Position numbers and translations under genes: made by a program
Part shown: one piece after another, positions 1 through 5,888 of the stretch
How positions within the stretch are numbered: position 1 is the stretch's first letter
Layout of the letters: the number at the start of each line of letters is the position of its first letter
Source: an uncultured Clostridium sp.
Lineage (GTDB): Bacteria; Bacillota; Clostridia; Christensenellales; Borkfalkiaceae
DNA length: 7,859 nucleotides
Reading direction: 5' to 3'
Assembly: GCA_900555925.1 (NCBI GenBank)
Contig: USMU01000068.1
Location: 1 to 7,859, forward strand
The notes under the pieces: generated by a model
Told to the model about the DNA's origin: nothing
Databases searched by the model: none
What the model saw: only the letters and a program-made list of their open reading frames with translations

Positions 1-107
1 GGCGGGGATTTTTCCCGATATGAAATTTCGTATGCTTATCGTTATTCTAAGCCACCCTGTATATTGACAGTCGTCTCATATATTTATTGCAATTCCCATG
101 TTTATCG

Positions 108-995
108 TTATCTCGTGCGCTTTTTGCCCCAGAAGAACAACGCCACCGTTCCCGGCCCCGTATGGCTGCCGATCGTCGTTCCGACGCTGTAAATCTCGAC
201 TTTTCCGTTCAATTTTTTGAAGCGGGATTCTATAATATCCGCAACCGCGCGGGCGTCGTCATAACAGGCGGAATTGGAAATATAGCATTTGCCCGAATAA
301 TCGAGACCGTCTTCGGCAAACTCCTCCATTTTCTTTTCGATTTCTTCGATGACGCGCTTTTTGCCGCGGATTTTGAATCTCGGAATGAGTCTGCCCAGAT
401 CGTCCATATTGAGAAGCGGACAAATTTTCAAGAGATTTCCGATAAAGCCCGAAGCCTTGGAAATGCGGCCGCCGCGGACGTAATATTTGAGATCGGTGGA
501 AAAGAACCAATGATGCACATTGAGTTTGTGATCCTCGGCCCAGCAAAAGAGATCTGCCGCAGACATGCCCTCGTCGCGAAGGTCTGCAAGTTTATCCATG
601 AGAAGCCCGTAACCGGAGGAAGCCCCGAGGGAATCCACGATATAAATTTTTCTTTCGGGAAATTTTTCTTTGAGAAGAGACGCCGCCGCAGTCGCTGAAT
701 TATATACGCCGGAAATTCCCGAGGAAAGGCAAACATGCACGATGTCCTTGCCGGACTCCAAAAAAGGAGTAAAATATTCTACAAATTCTTCGACGTTGAT
801 TTGTGAAGTCCGGGTCATCTCCCCTTCCTCCATACGGCGATAGAACTCGTCAAACGGGACGGTCTCACCGAGGTCGTCGGGGTATTCCTGTTCCCCGAGC
901 GCATAATGGAAACAAATGTAATGAATATCTCTGGCTTCAAAATGTGCCTTGGTCAAATCTGCCGTGGAGCAACAGCTCAATATGTAATTTCCCAT
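108..995 (-). CDS. DegV family fatty-acid-binding protein
   Basis: A 295-residue protein of normal DegV length. DegV/FakB proteins bind a single fatty acid in the cytoplasm and, in Gram-positives, present it to the FakA kinase so exogenous fatty acids enter phospholipid synthesis. Visible family marks in order: the TSQ stretch at residues 63-65; SSGISG at 91-96 followed by Y98 and S100; the FFSTDLKYYVRGGRIS segment at 164-179, matching the usual tL.yL..GGRi signature; a K.RGKK stretch near 208-213; and IGSHTGPG at 275-282 close to the C-terminus. The start at 995 is chosen because AGAGG lies 7 nt upstream. An in-frame ATG at 1091 would add 32 very basic residues and has no ribosome site. No fakA-like gene is nearby, so its partner must be elsewhere. 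It has its own promoter and looks monocistronic. Family assignment is firm; the ligand is unknown. Confidence 0.95.
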   Translation of the reverse strand: MGNYILSCCSTADLTKAHFEARDIHYICFHYALGEQEYPDDLGETVPFDEFYRRMEEGEMTRTSQINVEEFVEYFTPFLESGKDIVHVCLSSGISGVYNSATAAASLLKEKFPERKIYIVDSLGASSGYGLLMDKLADLRDEGMSAADLFCWAEDHKLNVHHWFFSTDLKYYVRGGRISKASGFIGNLLKICPLLNMDDLGRLIPRFKIRGKKRVIEEIEKKMEEFAEDGLDYSGKCYISNSACYDDARAVADIIESRFKKLNGKVEIYSVGTTIGSHTGPGTVALFFWGKKRTR

Positions 996-1002
996 AACAA
1001 TA

Positions 1003-1007
1003 CCTCT
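1003..1007 (-). promoter_or_regulatory. Ribosome binding site of the DegV-family gene
   Basis: Reads AGAGG on the minus strand, 7 nt before the ATG at 995. It decides the start against the longer frame opening at 1091, which has no such site. Confidence 0.75.
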
Positions 1008-1122
1008 TTTCGGCTTTGACGCCGACTGATTTTTTATTCTTCTCTTTTTACGATCGAAAAATTTTTTCCGTTCCGCCCGAACGGGCAGCATGATAATATA
1101 TCATTCGGATAACTATATATTT

Positions 1123-1151
1123 ATTATATCACATTCGACCGAAAAAAGCAA
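1123..1151 (-). promoter_or_regulatory. Extended -10 promoter of the DegV-family gene
   Basis: On the minus strand a perfect TATAAT lies at 1128-1123, preceded by TGA, which makes an extended -10 (TGnTATAAT). A weak -35 (TTGCTT, 1151-1146) lies 17 bp upstream. Transcription would begin near 1116, leaving a leader of about 120 nt before the ATG at 995. It lies just downstream of the terminator that ends the preceding minus-strand operon, so the DegV gene appears to be separately transcribed. Confidence 0.7.
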
Positions 1152-1162
1152 TACCTGTCCGC

Positions 1163-1190
1163 AAAAAAGAGAGCCTGCGCTCTCTTTTTT
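1163..1190 (-). terminator. Intrinsic terminator of the zinc-ribbon/lipoprotein operon
   Basis: A 12-bp perfect stem (1163-1174 with 1179-1190) around a 4-nt loop, of the form AAAAAAGAGAGC / GCTCTCTTTTTT. On the minus strand the right-hand arm supplies the U-run. It sits about 38 nt past the lipoprotein stop codon and before the promoter of the next minus-strand gene. Because both flanks are A/T runs it could also work on the plus strand, but no plus-strand gene needs it. Confidence 0.85.
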
Positions 1191-1227
1191 CTCTATCGAC
1201 CTTCTTTTCCGCGATATGTTCGCTTCT

Positions 1228-1671
1228 CTATCGTATGTCGGGCGCGGCGATAAAATTCAAGGTATATTTTCTCCCTGACACGATCAAAGTTTCCGCTCTC
1301 GTTCCGTCGGCGTACTCTATTGCGCCTACGGTCAGAAAAGTCGCCTCCCCCTCGCCGAAATCGGCCCGATACAATGAAGCTCCGATCGCTTCCTCTCCGT
1401 ATTTTTCATAAGTTCCACTCCATTCCCTTTCTCCCGAAACGAATGTTATCGCCCCGTCCGCCGCCTCACAGACCATGTCGAGAACCTCTGCCTCCGGCCA
1501 ATTCTGCGCCAGTTCTTCCGAACAATACAACACTTTTCCGTCGCTCGTATTTTGAAGCGTAGAAAATTGCCATTCCTTATCCTCTATGGAATAGTTTTTC
1601 CCCGAACAGCCGACCATGCCCGCAAAGACGGCAGCCAGCAAAGCGGCACAAAAAATCTTATTGCATTTCAT
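1228..1671 (-). CDS. Small predicted lipoprotein, unknown function
   Basis: 147 residues. The N-terminus MKCNK has basic residues, then a hydrophobic stretch at 7-20 and a lipobox MVGC ending at Cys22. This predicts signal-peptidase II cleavage, lipid attachment and anchoring on the outer face of the membrane. The mature part is short, with two further cysteines (C50, C68) and alternating hydrophobic residues that suggest a small beta-rich domain. No named family was recognised. The start at 1671 overlaps the upstream stop codon as ATGA, so translation is probably coupled to the zinc-ribbon gene; GAGG lies about 12 nt upstream. A longer frame from 1704 adds 11 charged residues that would spoil the signal peptide. 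Being cotranscribed with a membrane protein and divergent from an SPFH operon suggests an envelope role, which is inference. Confidence 0.85.
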   Translation of the reverse strand: MKCNKIFCAALLAAVFAGMVGCSGKNYSIEDKEWQFSTLQNTSDGKVLYCSEELAQNWPEAEVLDMVCEAADGAITFVSGEREWSGTYEKYGEEAIGASLYRADFGEGEATFLTVGAIEYADGTRAETLIVSGRKYTLNFIAAPDIR

Positions 1672-2168
1672 ACCCGCTTTTTTTCCTCGTTCATCGCGCC
1701 GCAATAGGGACAGACAGCATCTGTGCCCTTATAGGTAAATTTTGCGCCGCAATACTGACATTCCGCCGCGTGTAATTTTTCGGAGGGAGCCTGCGCTTCA
1801 TTGAGCGCAAGCTCGTCGCCCTTGCGAACGAATCCGGACAGATATCCCTTTTGGAAGCAAGTATCGAGCAAACTCCTTACCTCCTTTTCTGATTTTGAGA
1901 GCTGGGAAGCAATTTCCTGTACCGTGAGAAGATGTTCCTCCGTGACGGCATACACGAGCCGTTTGAGCCCAACCTTTCCTCCATAGGACACCCAAAACAT
2001 GGGAGTTCCGTAAAATCCCAGCGCAGTGAATATAATTCCGATAATCATTACGGGCATGATTCCCTTCGACGCGCCGAGTACAATCATGGGAATCCCCGCG
2101 ACAAACATTACGGAAAAGAGCATACTCAAAAAGAATAGCTTTTTTACCGCTCTTTCAATCATTTTCAT
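1668..2168 (-). CDS. Two-span membrane protein with winged-helix-like region and C-terminal zinc ribbon
   Basis: 166 residues. Hydrophobic segments at about 10-32 and 37-59 form a short hairpin in the membrane; basic residues before the first and after the second place both ends in the cytoplasm. Residues 72-120 look like a small winged-helix unit: an LTVQEIASQL helix, a polar turn, the helix EKEVRSLLDTCFQKGYL, then a short beta wing. The C-terminus has one zinc ribbon, CQYC (137-140) and CPYC (153-156). The start follows GGAGG with 6 nt spacing, and the upstream promoter is near consensus. The winged-helix-like part could bind DNA or be a protein-interaction module; only a few residues support it. 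It is first in a two-gene operon with the lipoprotein and divergent from the SPFH operon, so it could sense and regulate that operon. Function is inferred only. Confidence 0.88.
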   Translation of the reverse strand: MKMIERAVKKLFFLSMLFSVMFVAGIPMIVLGASKGIMPVMIIGIIFTALGFYGTPMFWVSYGGKVGLKRLVYAVTEEHLLTVQEIASQLSKSEKEVRSLLDTCFQKGYLSGFVRKGDELALNEAQAPSEKLHAAECQYCGAKFTYKGTDAVCPYCGAMNEEKKRV

Positions 2169-2174
2169 TTTCCG

Positions 2175-2179
2175 CCTCC
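2175..2179 (-). promoter_or_regulatory. Ribosome binding site, zinc-ribbon membrane protein
   Basis: Perfect GGAGG on the minus strand, 6 nt before the ATG at 2168. It favours this start over the second in-frame ATG two codons later. Confidence 0.75.
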
Positions 2180-2192
2180 GGTATTTGAGAAT

Positions 2193-2210
2193 GTATACAA
2201 AAAAGTATAC
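2193..2210. promoter_or_regulatory. Candidate operator: paired GTATAC palindromes
   Basis: Two perfect 6-bp palindromes, GTATAC at 2193-2198 and 2205-2210, lie 12 bp centre to centre, separated by AAAAAA. One overlaps the -10 of the minus-strand operon promoter and the other its predicted transcription start. A repressor bound here would block that promoter. A third copy overlaps the -10 of the divergent promoter. Part of the similarity comes from the -10 consensus itself, so this is a suggestion only. Confidence 0.35.
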
Positions 2211-2232
2211 AGAAAAATCCTGAAAAAGTCAA
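2204..2232 (-). promoter_or_regulatory. Promoter of the zinc-ribbon/lipoprotein operon
   Basis: On the minus strand TTGACT (2232-2227) and TATACT (2209-2204) are separated by exactly 17 bp, close to the vegetative sigma consensus. The predicted start near 2197 gives a leader of about 30 nt. The -10 lies within one GTATAC palindrome and the predicted start lies on a second. Confidence 0.8.
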
Positions 2233-2305
2233 GCGGAAAAAATAAGTGCGAAAAAAACGAATATTATAGAATTTTTCGGAAACAAAAGATGTTTATAAAC
2301 AGCAT

Positions 2306-2334
2306 TTGACATTATTTACGAAAAGTAGTATACT
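2306..2334 (+). promoter_or_regulatory. Strong promoter of the SPFH/zinc-ribbon operon
   Basis: A perfect TTGACA (2306-2311), a 17-bp spacer and TATACT (2329-2334). The predicted start is near 2341, giving a leader of about 48 nt before the SPFH start codon. The -10 is embedded in the 10-bp palindrome TAGTATACTA (2326-2335). No other promoter of this quality is seen inside the operon. Confidence 0.85.
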
Positions 2335-2373
2335 AATAGTATGAAGAAATCGACGCGGAATTTCTGCGCGTCG

Positions 2374-2379
2374 GGAGGG
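2374..2379 (+). promoter_or_regulatory. Ribosome binding site of the SPFH gene
   Basis: GGAGGG, 9 nt before the ATG at 2389. It selects this start over the in-frame ATG at 2341, which has no upstream ribosome site and coincides with the predicted transcription start. Confidence 0.75.
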
Positions 2380-2388
2380 AGAAATATC

Positions 2389-3486
2389 ATGGCACTTCTT
2401 AAAGTAATCGAATGGGCGGATAATTCGTCCAATACGCTCGTATATAAAGTAGATACGAGGAAAAATGTAATCAAGCGCGGTTCCGCGCTGACTGTCCGCG
2501 AGGGACAGGTAGCAGTATTCTGCGACAAGGGACGTATGGCCGACGTCTTTCAGCCCGGCTATTATAAGCTGGATACGGACAGTTTGCCTATTCTCACTTC
2601 CCTGTTATCTTGGAAATACGGTTTCGAGACTCCCTTCAAATCGGAAGTCTATTTCGTAAATACAAACCGTTTCACCAAACAGCGTTGGGGTACGGCAAAT
2701 CCTATCATGCTCCGCGATCCCGATTTCGGAGCAGTGCGCGTCCGCGGTTACGGAACTTATTCTTTCCGCGTCAAGGACGCTTACGTATTTATGACTGAGC
2801 TTTCCGGTTCCCATTCCACCTATCGCACGGAGGATATTTCCGATCATATTCGCAGCATGCTGGTCATGGCGATTTCGGACGCGATGGGCGAAAGCGGAAT
2901 TCCCGTAGTGGATATGGCCTCCAACCTCATGGAGTTGAGCGAAGAGGTACAAAAGACGCTCGAAAAACGTTTCGACGAGCTGGGACTGGAACTCTCCGAC
3001 TTCAACTTTGAAAATGTATCTCTGCCCGCAGAGCTCGAAAAAGCCATGGACGAAAATGCGCGGCTCGGAATGATGCGCAAGAACGTAGACGTCTATACGC
3101 AGCTCGCGCAGGCCGAAGCGTTGAAAAACGCGGCCAAAAATCCCGGCATGGCCGGCAGTACAATGGGTGCGGGACTGGGGCTCGGCATGGGCATGCAAAT
3201 GATGAACGCGATGGGCAATATGGGAAAATCTGCCGCCGCGACGAAGGCATGTCCGAAATGCGGCACACAGGTACCCGCCGATTCAAAATTTTGTACGCGT
3301 TGCGGCGCGCGCATGGACGAAGCCGCCGGCGGAGGAATCTGCGCAAAATGCGGTGCGAAACTCACTCCCGGCGCGAAATTTTGTCCCGAATGCGGTACCC
3401 CCACGCAGTCGGTATGCCCGAAGTGCGGAGCAAAACTTTCGGGAAATGCAAAGTTTTGCCCCGAATGCGGACAAAAATTAAAATAA
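2389..3486 (+). CDS. SPFH-domain protein with three C-terminal zinc ribbons (YdjI-like)
   Basis: 365 residues. Residues about 25-225 form an SPFH/band-7-like domain of the type often labelled 'virion core protein': IKRGSALTVREGQVAVF near 29-44, FQPGYYKLDT at 54-63, and the helix-rich end around 150-215. Then comes a Gly/Met-rich linker (about 252-282, GAGLGLGMGMQMM) and three zinc ribbons of nearly identical spacing: C288/C291 with C302/C305, C318/C321 with C332/C335, and C343/C346 with C357/C360. No membrane span or signal peptide is present, so it is cytoplasmic and probably peripheral to the membrane. SPFH proteins oligomerise into membrane-associated scaffolds. Bacillus subtilis YdjI, encoded with pspA, ydjG and ydjH, is, as I recall, the closest named relative and helps place PspA at the membrane. 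Here it heads a four-gene run with a YdjG-like gene next. Identity of the family is firm; a stress role is inferred. Confidence 0.93.
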   Translation: MALLKVIEWADNSSNTLVYKVDTRKNVIKRGSALTVREGQVAVFCDKGRMADVFQPGYYKLDTDSLPILTSLLSWKYGFETPFKSEVYFVNTNRFTKQRWGTANPIMLRDPDFGAVRVRGYGTYSFRVKDAYVFMTELSGSHSTYRTEDISDHIRSMLVMAISDAMGESGIPVVDMASNLMELSEEVQKTLEKRFDELGLELSDFNFENVSLPAELEKAMDENARLGMMRKNVDVYTQLAQAEALKNAAKNPGMAGSTMGAGLGLGMGMQMMNAMGNMGKSAAATKACPKCGTQVPADSKFCTRCGARMDEAAGGGICAKCGAKLTPGAKFCPECGTPTQSVCPKCGAKLSGNAKFCPECGQKLK

Positions 3487-3541
3487 TTGCACACCAGACA
3501 GTATCGCGAGAGAAAAATTACGAAAAATGTAAAGAAACATC

Positions 3542-3545
3542 GAGG
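3542..3545 (+). promoter_or_regulatory. Ribosome binding site of the YdjG-like gene
   Basis: GAGG (GAGGTG when extended), 8 nt before the ATG at 3554. The in-frame GTG at 3545 overlaps this site, so it cannot be the start. Confidence 0.75.
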
Positions 3546-3553
3546 TGATTTTT

Positions 3554-4651
3554 ATGGAAATAGAATCGACAAAAGACGCTTTTTTCGATTCCGAACGGGA
3601 ACGGACAGCGGTCAGCGGCGAAAAATGTCCGGGCTGCGGGGATAACCTCGAATTCGATCCCGAAACCGGAAAGCTCAAATGTCCCAGCTGCGGGACGGAA
3701 AAGGAAATTCTTACGCGGGCGGGAGAAGAAATTGCTTTTTCCTCCCTCGTAGGGCAAAACGGCAACTGGCAGAACGAAACGCACATCTATCACTGTTCCA
3801 ACTGCAACGCCGAGGAAGTTTTAGACAGGCGGGAAATTGCCCATATCTGCCCTTTCTGCGGTTCGCCTTCGGTCGTCGAACGGGAGGAGATAGATACACT
3901 CCGTCCGAACGCGCTTCTTCCCTTCAAAATCGATAAGGACGACGCAACGAAAATCGTTTCGGTATGGGCAAAGAAAAAATGGTTCGCCCCTAAGGACTTC
4001 AAGACTTATTTTCGCCCCGAAACGATCAACGGCGTATATTTACCCGCTTTCACGTTCGACGCGGATACATATTCCTCTTATTCGGGAAGATTGGGCGAAT
4101 ATTATTACGTGACCGTCAGACGAAACGGAAAGAGCGTACGCGAACAGCGTACGAGATATTTTTCCGTCTCCGGAAACTATCGGGAGTTTTTCGACGATAT
4201 CGCGGTGAATGCTACGGACGCCGTCCCCCCGCGAGTCATGAGCAAACTCATGCACTATGACTATCACGGTTGCGTCGCCTATCAGGAGGATTTTCTGTAT
4301 GGTTTTTCCGCCCTTCTTTATTCGAGAAACGGAGAAATTTGCTGGACGGACGCACAGAGAATCGCGGAAAACAATGTCAGGAGCGGAATCCTGTCACAAT
4401 ATTCGCACGATACCGTACAGTATCTGGACGTCAGGACTTCCTATGCCAACGTCACCTATAAATATATGCTGCTGCCGATGTATATCGGAAATTACAGCTA
4501 TAAAAACAAACCCTATTCCTTTTATATAAACGGCAGAAGCGGAAAAATGACGGGAAAATCCCCCGTCTCCCCGTTCAGGGTATCCTTGGCCGTAGCGATC
4601 GGAGCGGTTCTCATAGCCGCAGTGGGCTTACTCGTGCATTTTCTCGGCTGA
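3554..4651 (+). CDS. Tail-anchored protein with two N-terminal zinc ribbons (YdjG-like)
   Basis: 365 residues. Zinc ribbon 1 is CPGC (25-28) with CPSC (43-46). Zinc ribbon 2 is CSNC (81-84) with CPFC (99-102). A long mixed alpha/beta body follows (about 115-335), including LLPFKI (121-126), YLPAFTFDA (162-170) and a C-terminal LLPMYIGNYSYKNKPYSFYINGRSGK stretch typical of TFIIB-type zinc-ribbon proteins of this group. One hydrophobic span at 342-364 ends the protein, so the bulk is cytoplasmic and the tail is in the membrane. It starts 67 bp after the SPFH gene, with no terminator between them. In B. subtilis, YdjG is encoded beside YdjI and, as I recall, is part of its membrane anchor; the same pairing here supports a complex. 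No catalytic motif is visible. Confidence 0.9.
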   Translation: MEIESTKDAFFDSERERTAVSGEKCPGCGDNLEFDPETGKLKCPSCGTEKEILTRAGEEIAFSSLVGQNGNWQNETHIYHCSNCNAEEVLDRREIAHICPFCGSPSVVEREEIDTLRPNALLPFKIDKDDATKIVSVWAKKKWFAPKDFKTYFRPETINGVYLPAFTFDADTYSSYSGRLGEYYYVTVRRNGKSVREQRTRYFSVSGNYREFFDDIAVNATDAVPPRVMSKLMHYDYHGCVAYQEDFLYGFSALLYSRNGEICWTDAQRIAENNVRSGILSQYSHDTVQYLDVRTSYANVTYKYMLLPMYIGNYSYKNKPYSFYINGRSGKMTGKSPVSPFRVSLAVAIGAVLIAAVGLLVHFLG

Positions 4652-4673
4652 AAAGCCATAAGGAGGGAATTTT

Positions 4674-5153
4674 ATGGGAATTACAGCACTCGTTTTTTCA
4701 AAGATACCTGCCCTGCTCGCTATGAGCGGCAAGGATATTGCGCTCCTTGTCGTCTGCGGGCTGGCCATCATTTTTTTGATTGCGCTCGTCGCGGTGTCCT
4801 TTCGCCTGAATATCATCAGAAAACGCGCGGAAGCGGAGGAAAAACACGCGGACAAAGTTAAAATCGTAAAGGGCGTGAGATACAGCGAAGACGACGCAAT
4901 CGCGGACGGCGAGGGCATGAACGTCACTCACGCGCCGGGAGATTTCATACTCGTCCGCGGCGAGACTTACCGTGCGGAAAAGGGCGGAAAACTCCTTCCT
5001 GGAGTCTATACGGCGCTCTCGGCGAGCGGATCGGAAGAAAATTTCAAGCTCCGTATCGGAGGATTTGTCAAAAACTTCGCGCACGGGGACAGCGTGGTGC
5101 TGGCGGAAGGCGAGGAAATTACCGCCGTATCCGCTCCGGTAATTTTAAGATAG
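4674..5153 (+). CDS. Single-span membrane protein with cytoplasmic beta-rich domain, unknown family
   Basis: 159 residues. A weakly hydrophobic N-terminus is followed by one strong membrane span at 21-43. RLNIIRKR and a charged stretch (44-62) then put the C-terminal part in the cytoplasm by the positive-inside rule. Residues 64-159 alternate hydrophobic and polar positions with many glycines (GDFILVRG, GVYTALSAS, FKLRIGGF, DSVVLAEGEEI), which suggests a compact beta domain of about 95 residues. There is no zinc ribbon and no cysteine in this part. AGGAGG lies 7 nt before the ATG, and the gene is only 22 nt after the YdjG-like stop, so cotranscription is near certain. It is not recognisably YdjH. 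Position suggests a small partner or adaptor of the SPFH/YdjG-like complex, which is inference. Confidence 0.88.
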   Translation: MGITALVFSKIPALLAMSGKDIALLVVCGLAIIFLIALVAVSFRLNIIRKRAEAEEKHADKVKIVKGVRYSEDDAIADGEGMNVTHAPGDFILVRGETYRAEKGGKLLPGVYTALSASGSEENFKLRIGGFVKNFAHGDSVVLAEGEEITAVSAPVILR

Positions 5154-5245
5154 ACTGTAACTTTACGGTATATCCTTCTGAGATAAATAATATCAAGCTA
5201 AGGCGGGTTTACTTTATCCGTTTTCATAATCGGTTTATCACCCGA

Positions 5246-5251
5246 AAGGAG
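5246..5251 (+). promoter_or_regulatory. Ribosome binding site of the four-span membrane protein
   Basis: AAGGAG, 5 nt before the ATG at 5257. The 103-bp gap upstream (5154-5256) has no clear terminator. A weak TTTACG / TAAATA pair at 5162-5189 could be an internal promoter, but it is too poor to call. Confidence 0.65.
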
Positions 5252-5256
5252 AAAAT

Positions 5257-5706
5257 ATGAGCAAACATTTCTTTACAAAACTTCTCATCGCGCTGGCATG
5301 GCTGGCAGCGGCAGTGCTTTGGCTCCTGTCCGTAATTAAGCCGGATACGTTCGGATTTTTCAATATTAATTGGGCTATCGTCGTCATCTGCGGAACGGCG
5401 GGAATTGCCTTTCTTTTCCGCGGTCTAGGCGCAAGAAAGACAGGTATCCTTAAAAAATCTGATATTTCTTTAGGCGCACTGCTCCTTATCATCGCCGCAG
5501 TCAGCGTCATTTTTGCCCTTTCCCTTCCCAAGAGCTATATTTGGCCGATTATTGCGGTAATTATCGCGCTGGCCGCGGTGATTTCCGTAGTTGCCGTAGG
5601 CGGTAAGAAATGGGACGAGGGCGATAATCACCGCGCCGGATACAAAGATTATCGCACCCGCAAAAAGGAAGAAGAAGCGCAAAAGGAACGCGAAAACAAA
5701 GATTGA
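5257..5706 (+). CDS. Four-span small membrane protein with charged C-terminal tail
   Basis: 149 residues. Hydrophobic spans lie at about 7-26, 36-55, 70-89 and 95-115. The inter-span loop ARKTGILKKSD (59-69) is basic, so both ends and that loop are predicted to be cytoplasmic. The tail from 117 onward is highly charged (Lys, Glu, Arg), ending KKEEEAQKERENKD, and may be helical. No family, transport motif or catalytic residue was recognised. It is the last gene before a strong terminator and has the same orientation as the SPFH operon, but a 103-bp gap separates it from the previous gene. Membership of the same transcript is therefore likely but not proven. An anchor or adaptor role is a guess. 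Confidence 0.85.
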   Translation: MSKHFFTKLLIALAWLAAAVLWLLSVIKPDTFGFFNINWAIVVICGTAGIAFLFRGLGARKTGILKKSDISLGALLLIIAAVSVIFALSLPKSYIWPIIAVIIALAAVISVVAVGGKKWDEGDNHRAGYKDYRTRKKEEEAQKERENKD

Positions 5707-5729
5707 TGAACATTATACATTATGTTTTC

Positions 5730-5761
5730 GAGCCCGCCCGAATTTTTTATCGGGCGGGCTC
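5730..5761 (+). terminator. Terminator of the SPFH operon
   Basis: A 12-bp perfect GC-rich stem (5730-5741 with 5750-5761, GAGCCCGCCCGA / TCGGGCGGGCTC) around an 8-nt A/T loop. It is followed by ATTTTAT and begins about 23 nt after the stop codon at 5706. The U-tract is short, but the stem is very strong. Confidence 0.88.
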
Positions 5762-5776
5762 ATTTTATAAAAAATC

Positions 5777-5800
5777 GGCCGTCGGCAATTTCCGACGGCC
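5777..5800 (-). terminator. Minus-strand intrinsic terminator
   Basis: A 9-bp perfect stem (GGCCGTCGG 5777-5785 with CCGACGGCC 5792-5800) and a 6-nt loop. On the minus strand it is followed by GATTTTTTATAAAAT, a good U-tract. It is placed to stop transcription from the right, converging on the SPFH operon terminator 16 bp away. It implies a minus-strand transcript over 5801-6480, where no convincing gene was found. Confidence 0.8.
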
Positions 5801-5888
5801 TTAAACGTTTCCGAGCCCATCGGGCGCGGACTCATGCCTTTTGGGCATTAGCATATTCCTAACATACCTTACTTTGTTTCGCAGAGCG

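Noticed and set aside
64..92. A TTGACA at 64-69 as a plus-strand promoter
   Set aside because: No acceptable -10 at 16-18 bp, and it would only drive antisense RNA into the DegV gene.
87..698. A 203-codon plus-strand ORF
   Set aside because: It lies antisense over the DegV-family gene, has no ribosome site and no protein-like pattern; the minus-strand frame carries clear family motifs.
996..1091. An N-terminal extension of the DegV protein from ATG 1091
   Set aside because: No ribosome site, very basic composition, and a good AGAGG serves the ATG at 995.
2605..3198. A 197-codon minus-strand ORF inside the SPFH gene
   Set aside because: Antisense shadow of a well-supported coding frame; no start signal.
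3093..3494. A minus-strand ORF over the zinc-ribbon repeats
   Set aside because: Its repeated FAPHFG-like pattern is the mirror of the tandem CxxC repeats on the plus strand, not a real repeat protein.
3545..3553. A GTG start for the YdjG-like protein at 3545
   Set aside because: The GTG is part of the GAGGTG ribosome site that serves the ATG at 3554.
5203..5244. A CGGGT...ACCCG hairpin before the four-span gene as an attenuator or riboswitch
   Set aside because: The inner pairing is poor and there is no U-tract or known aptamer pattern; too weak to call.
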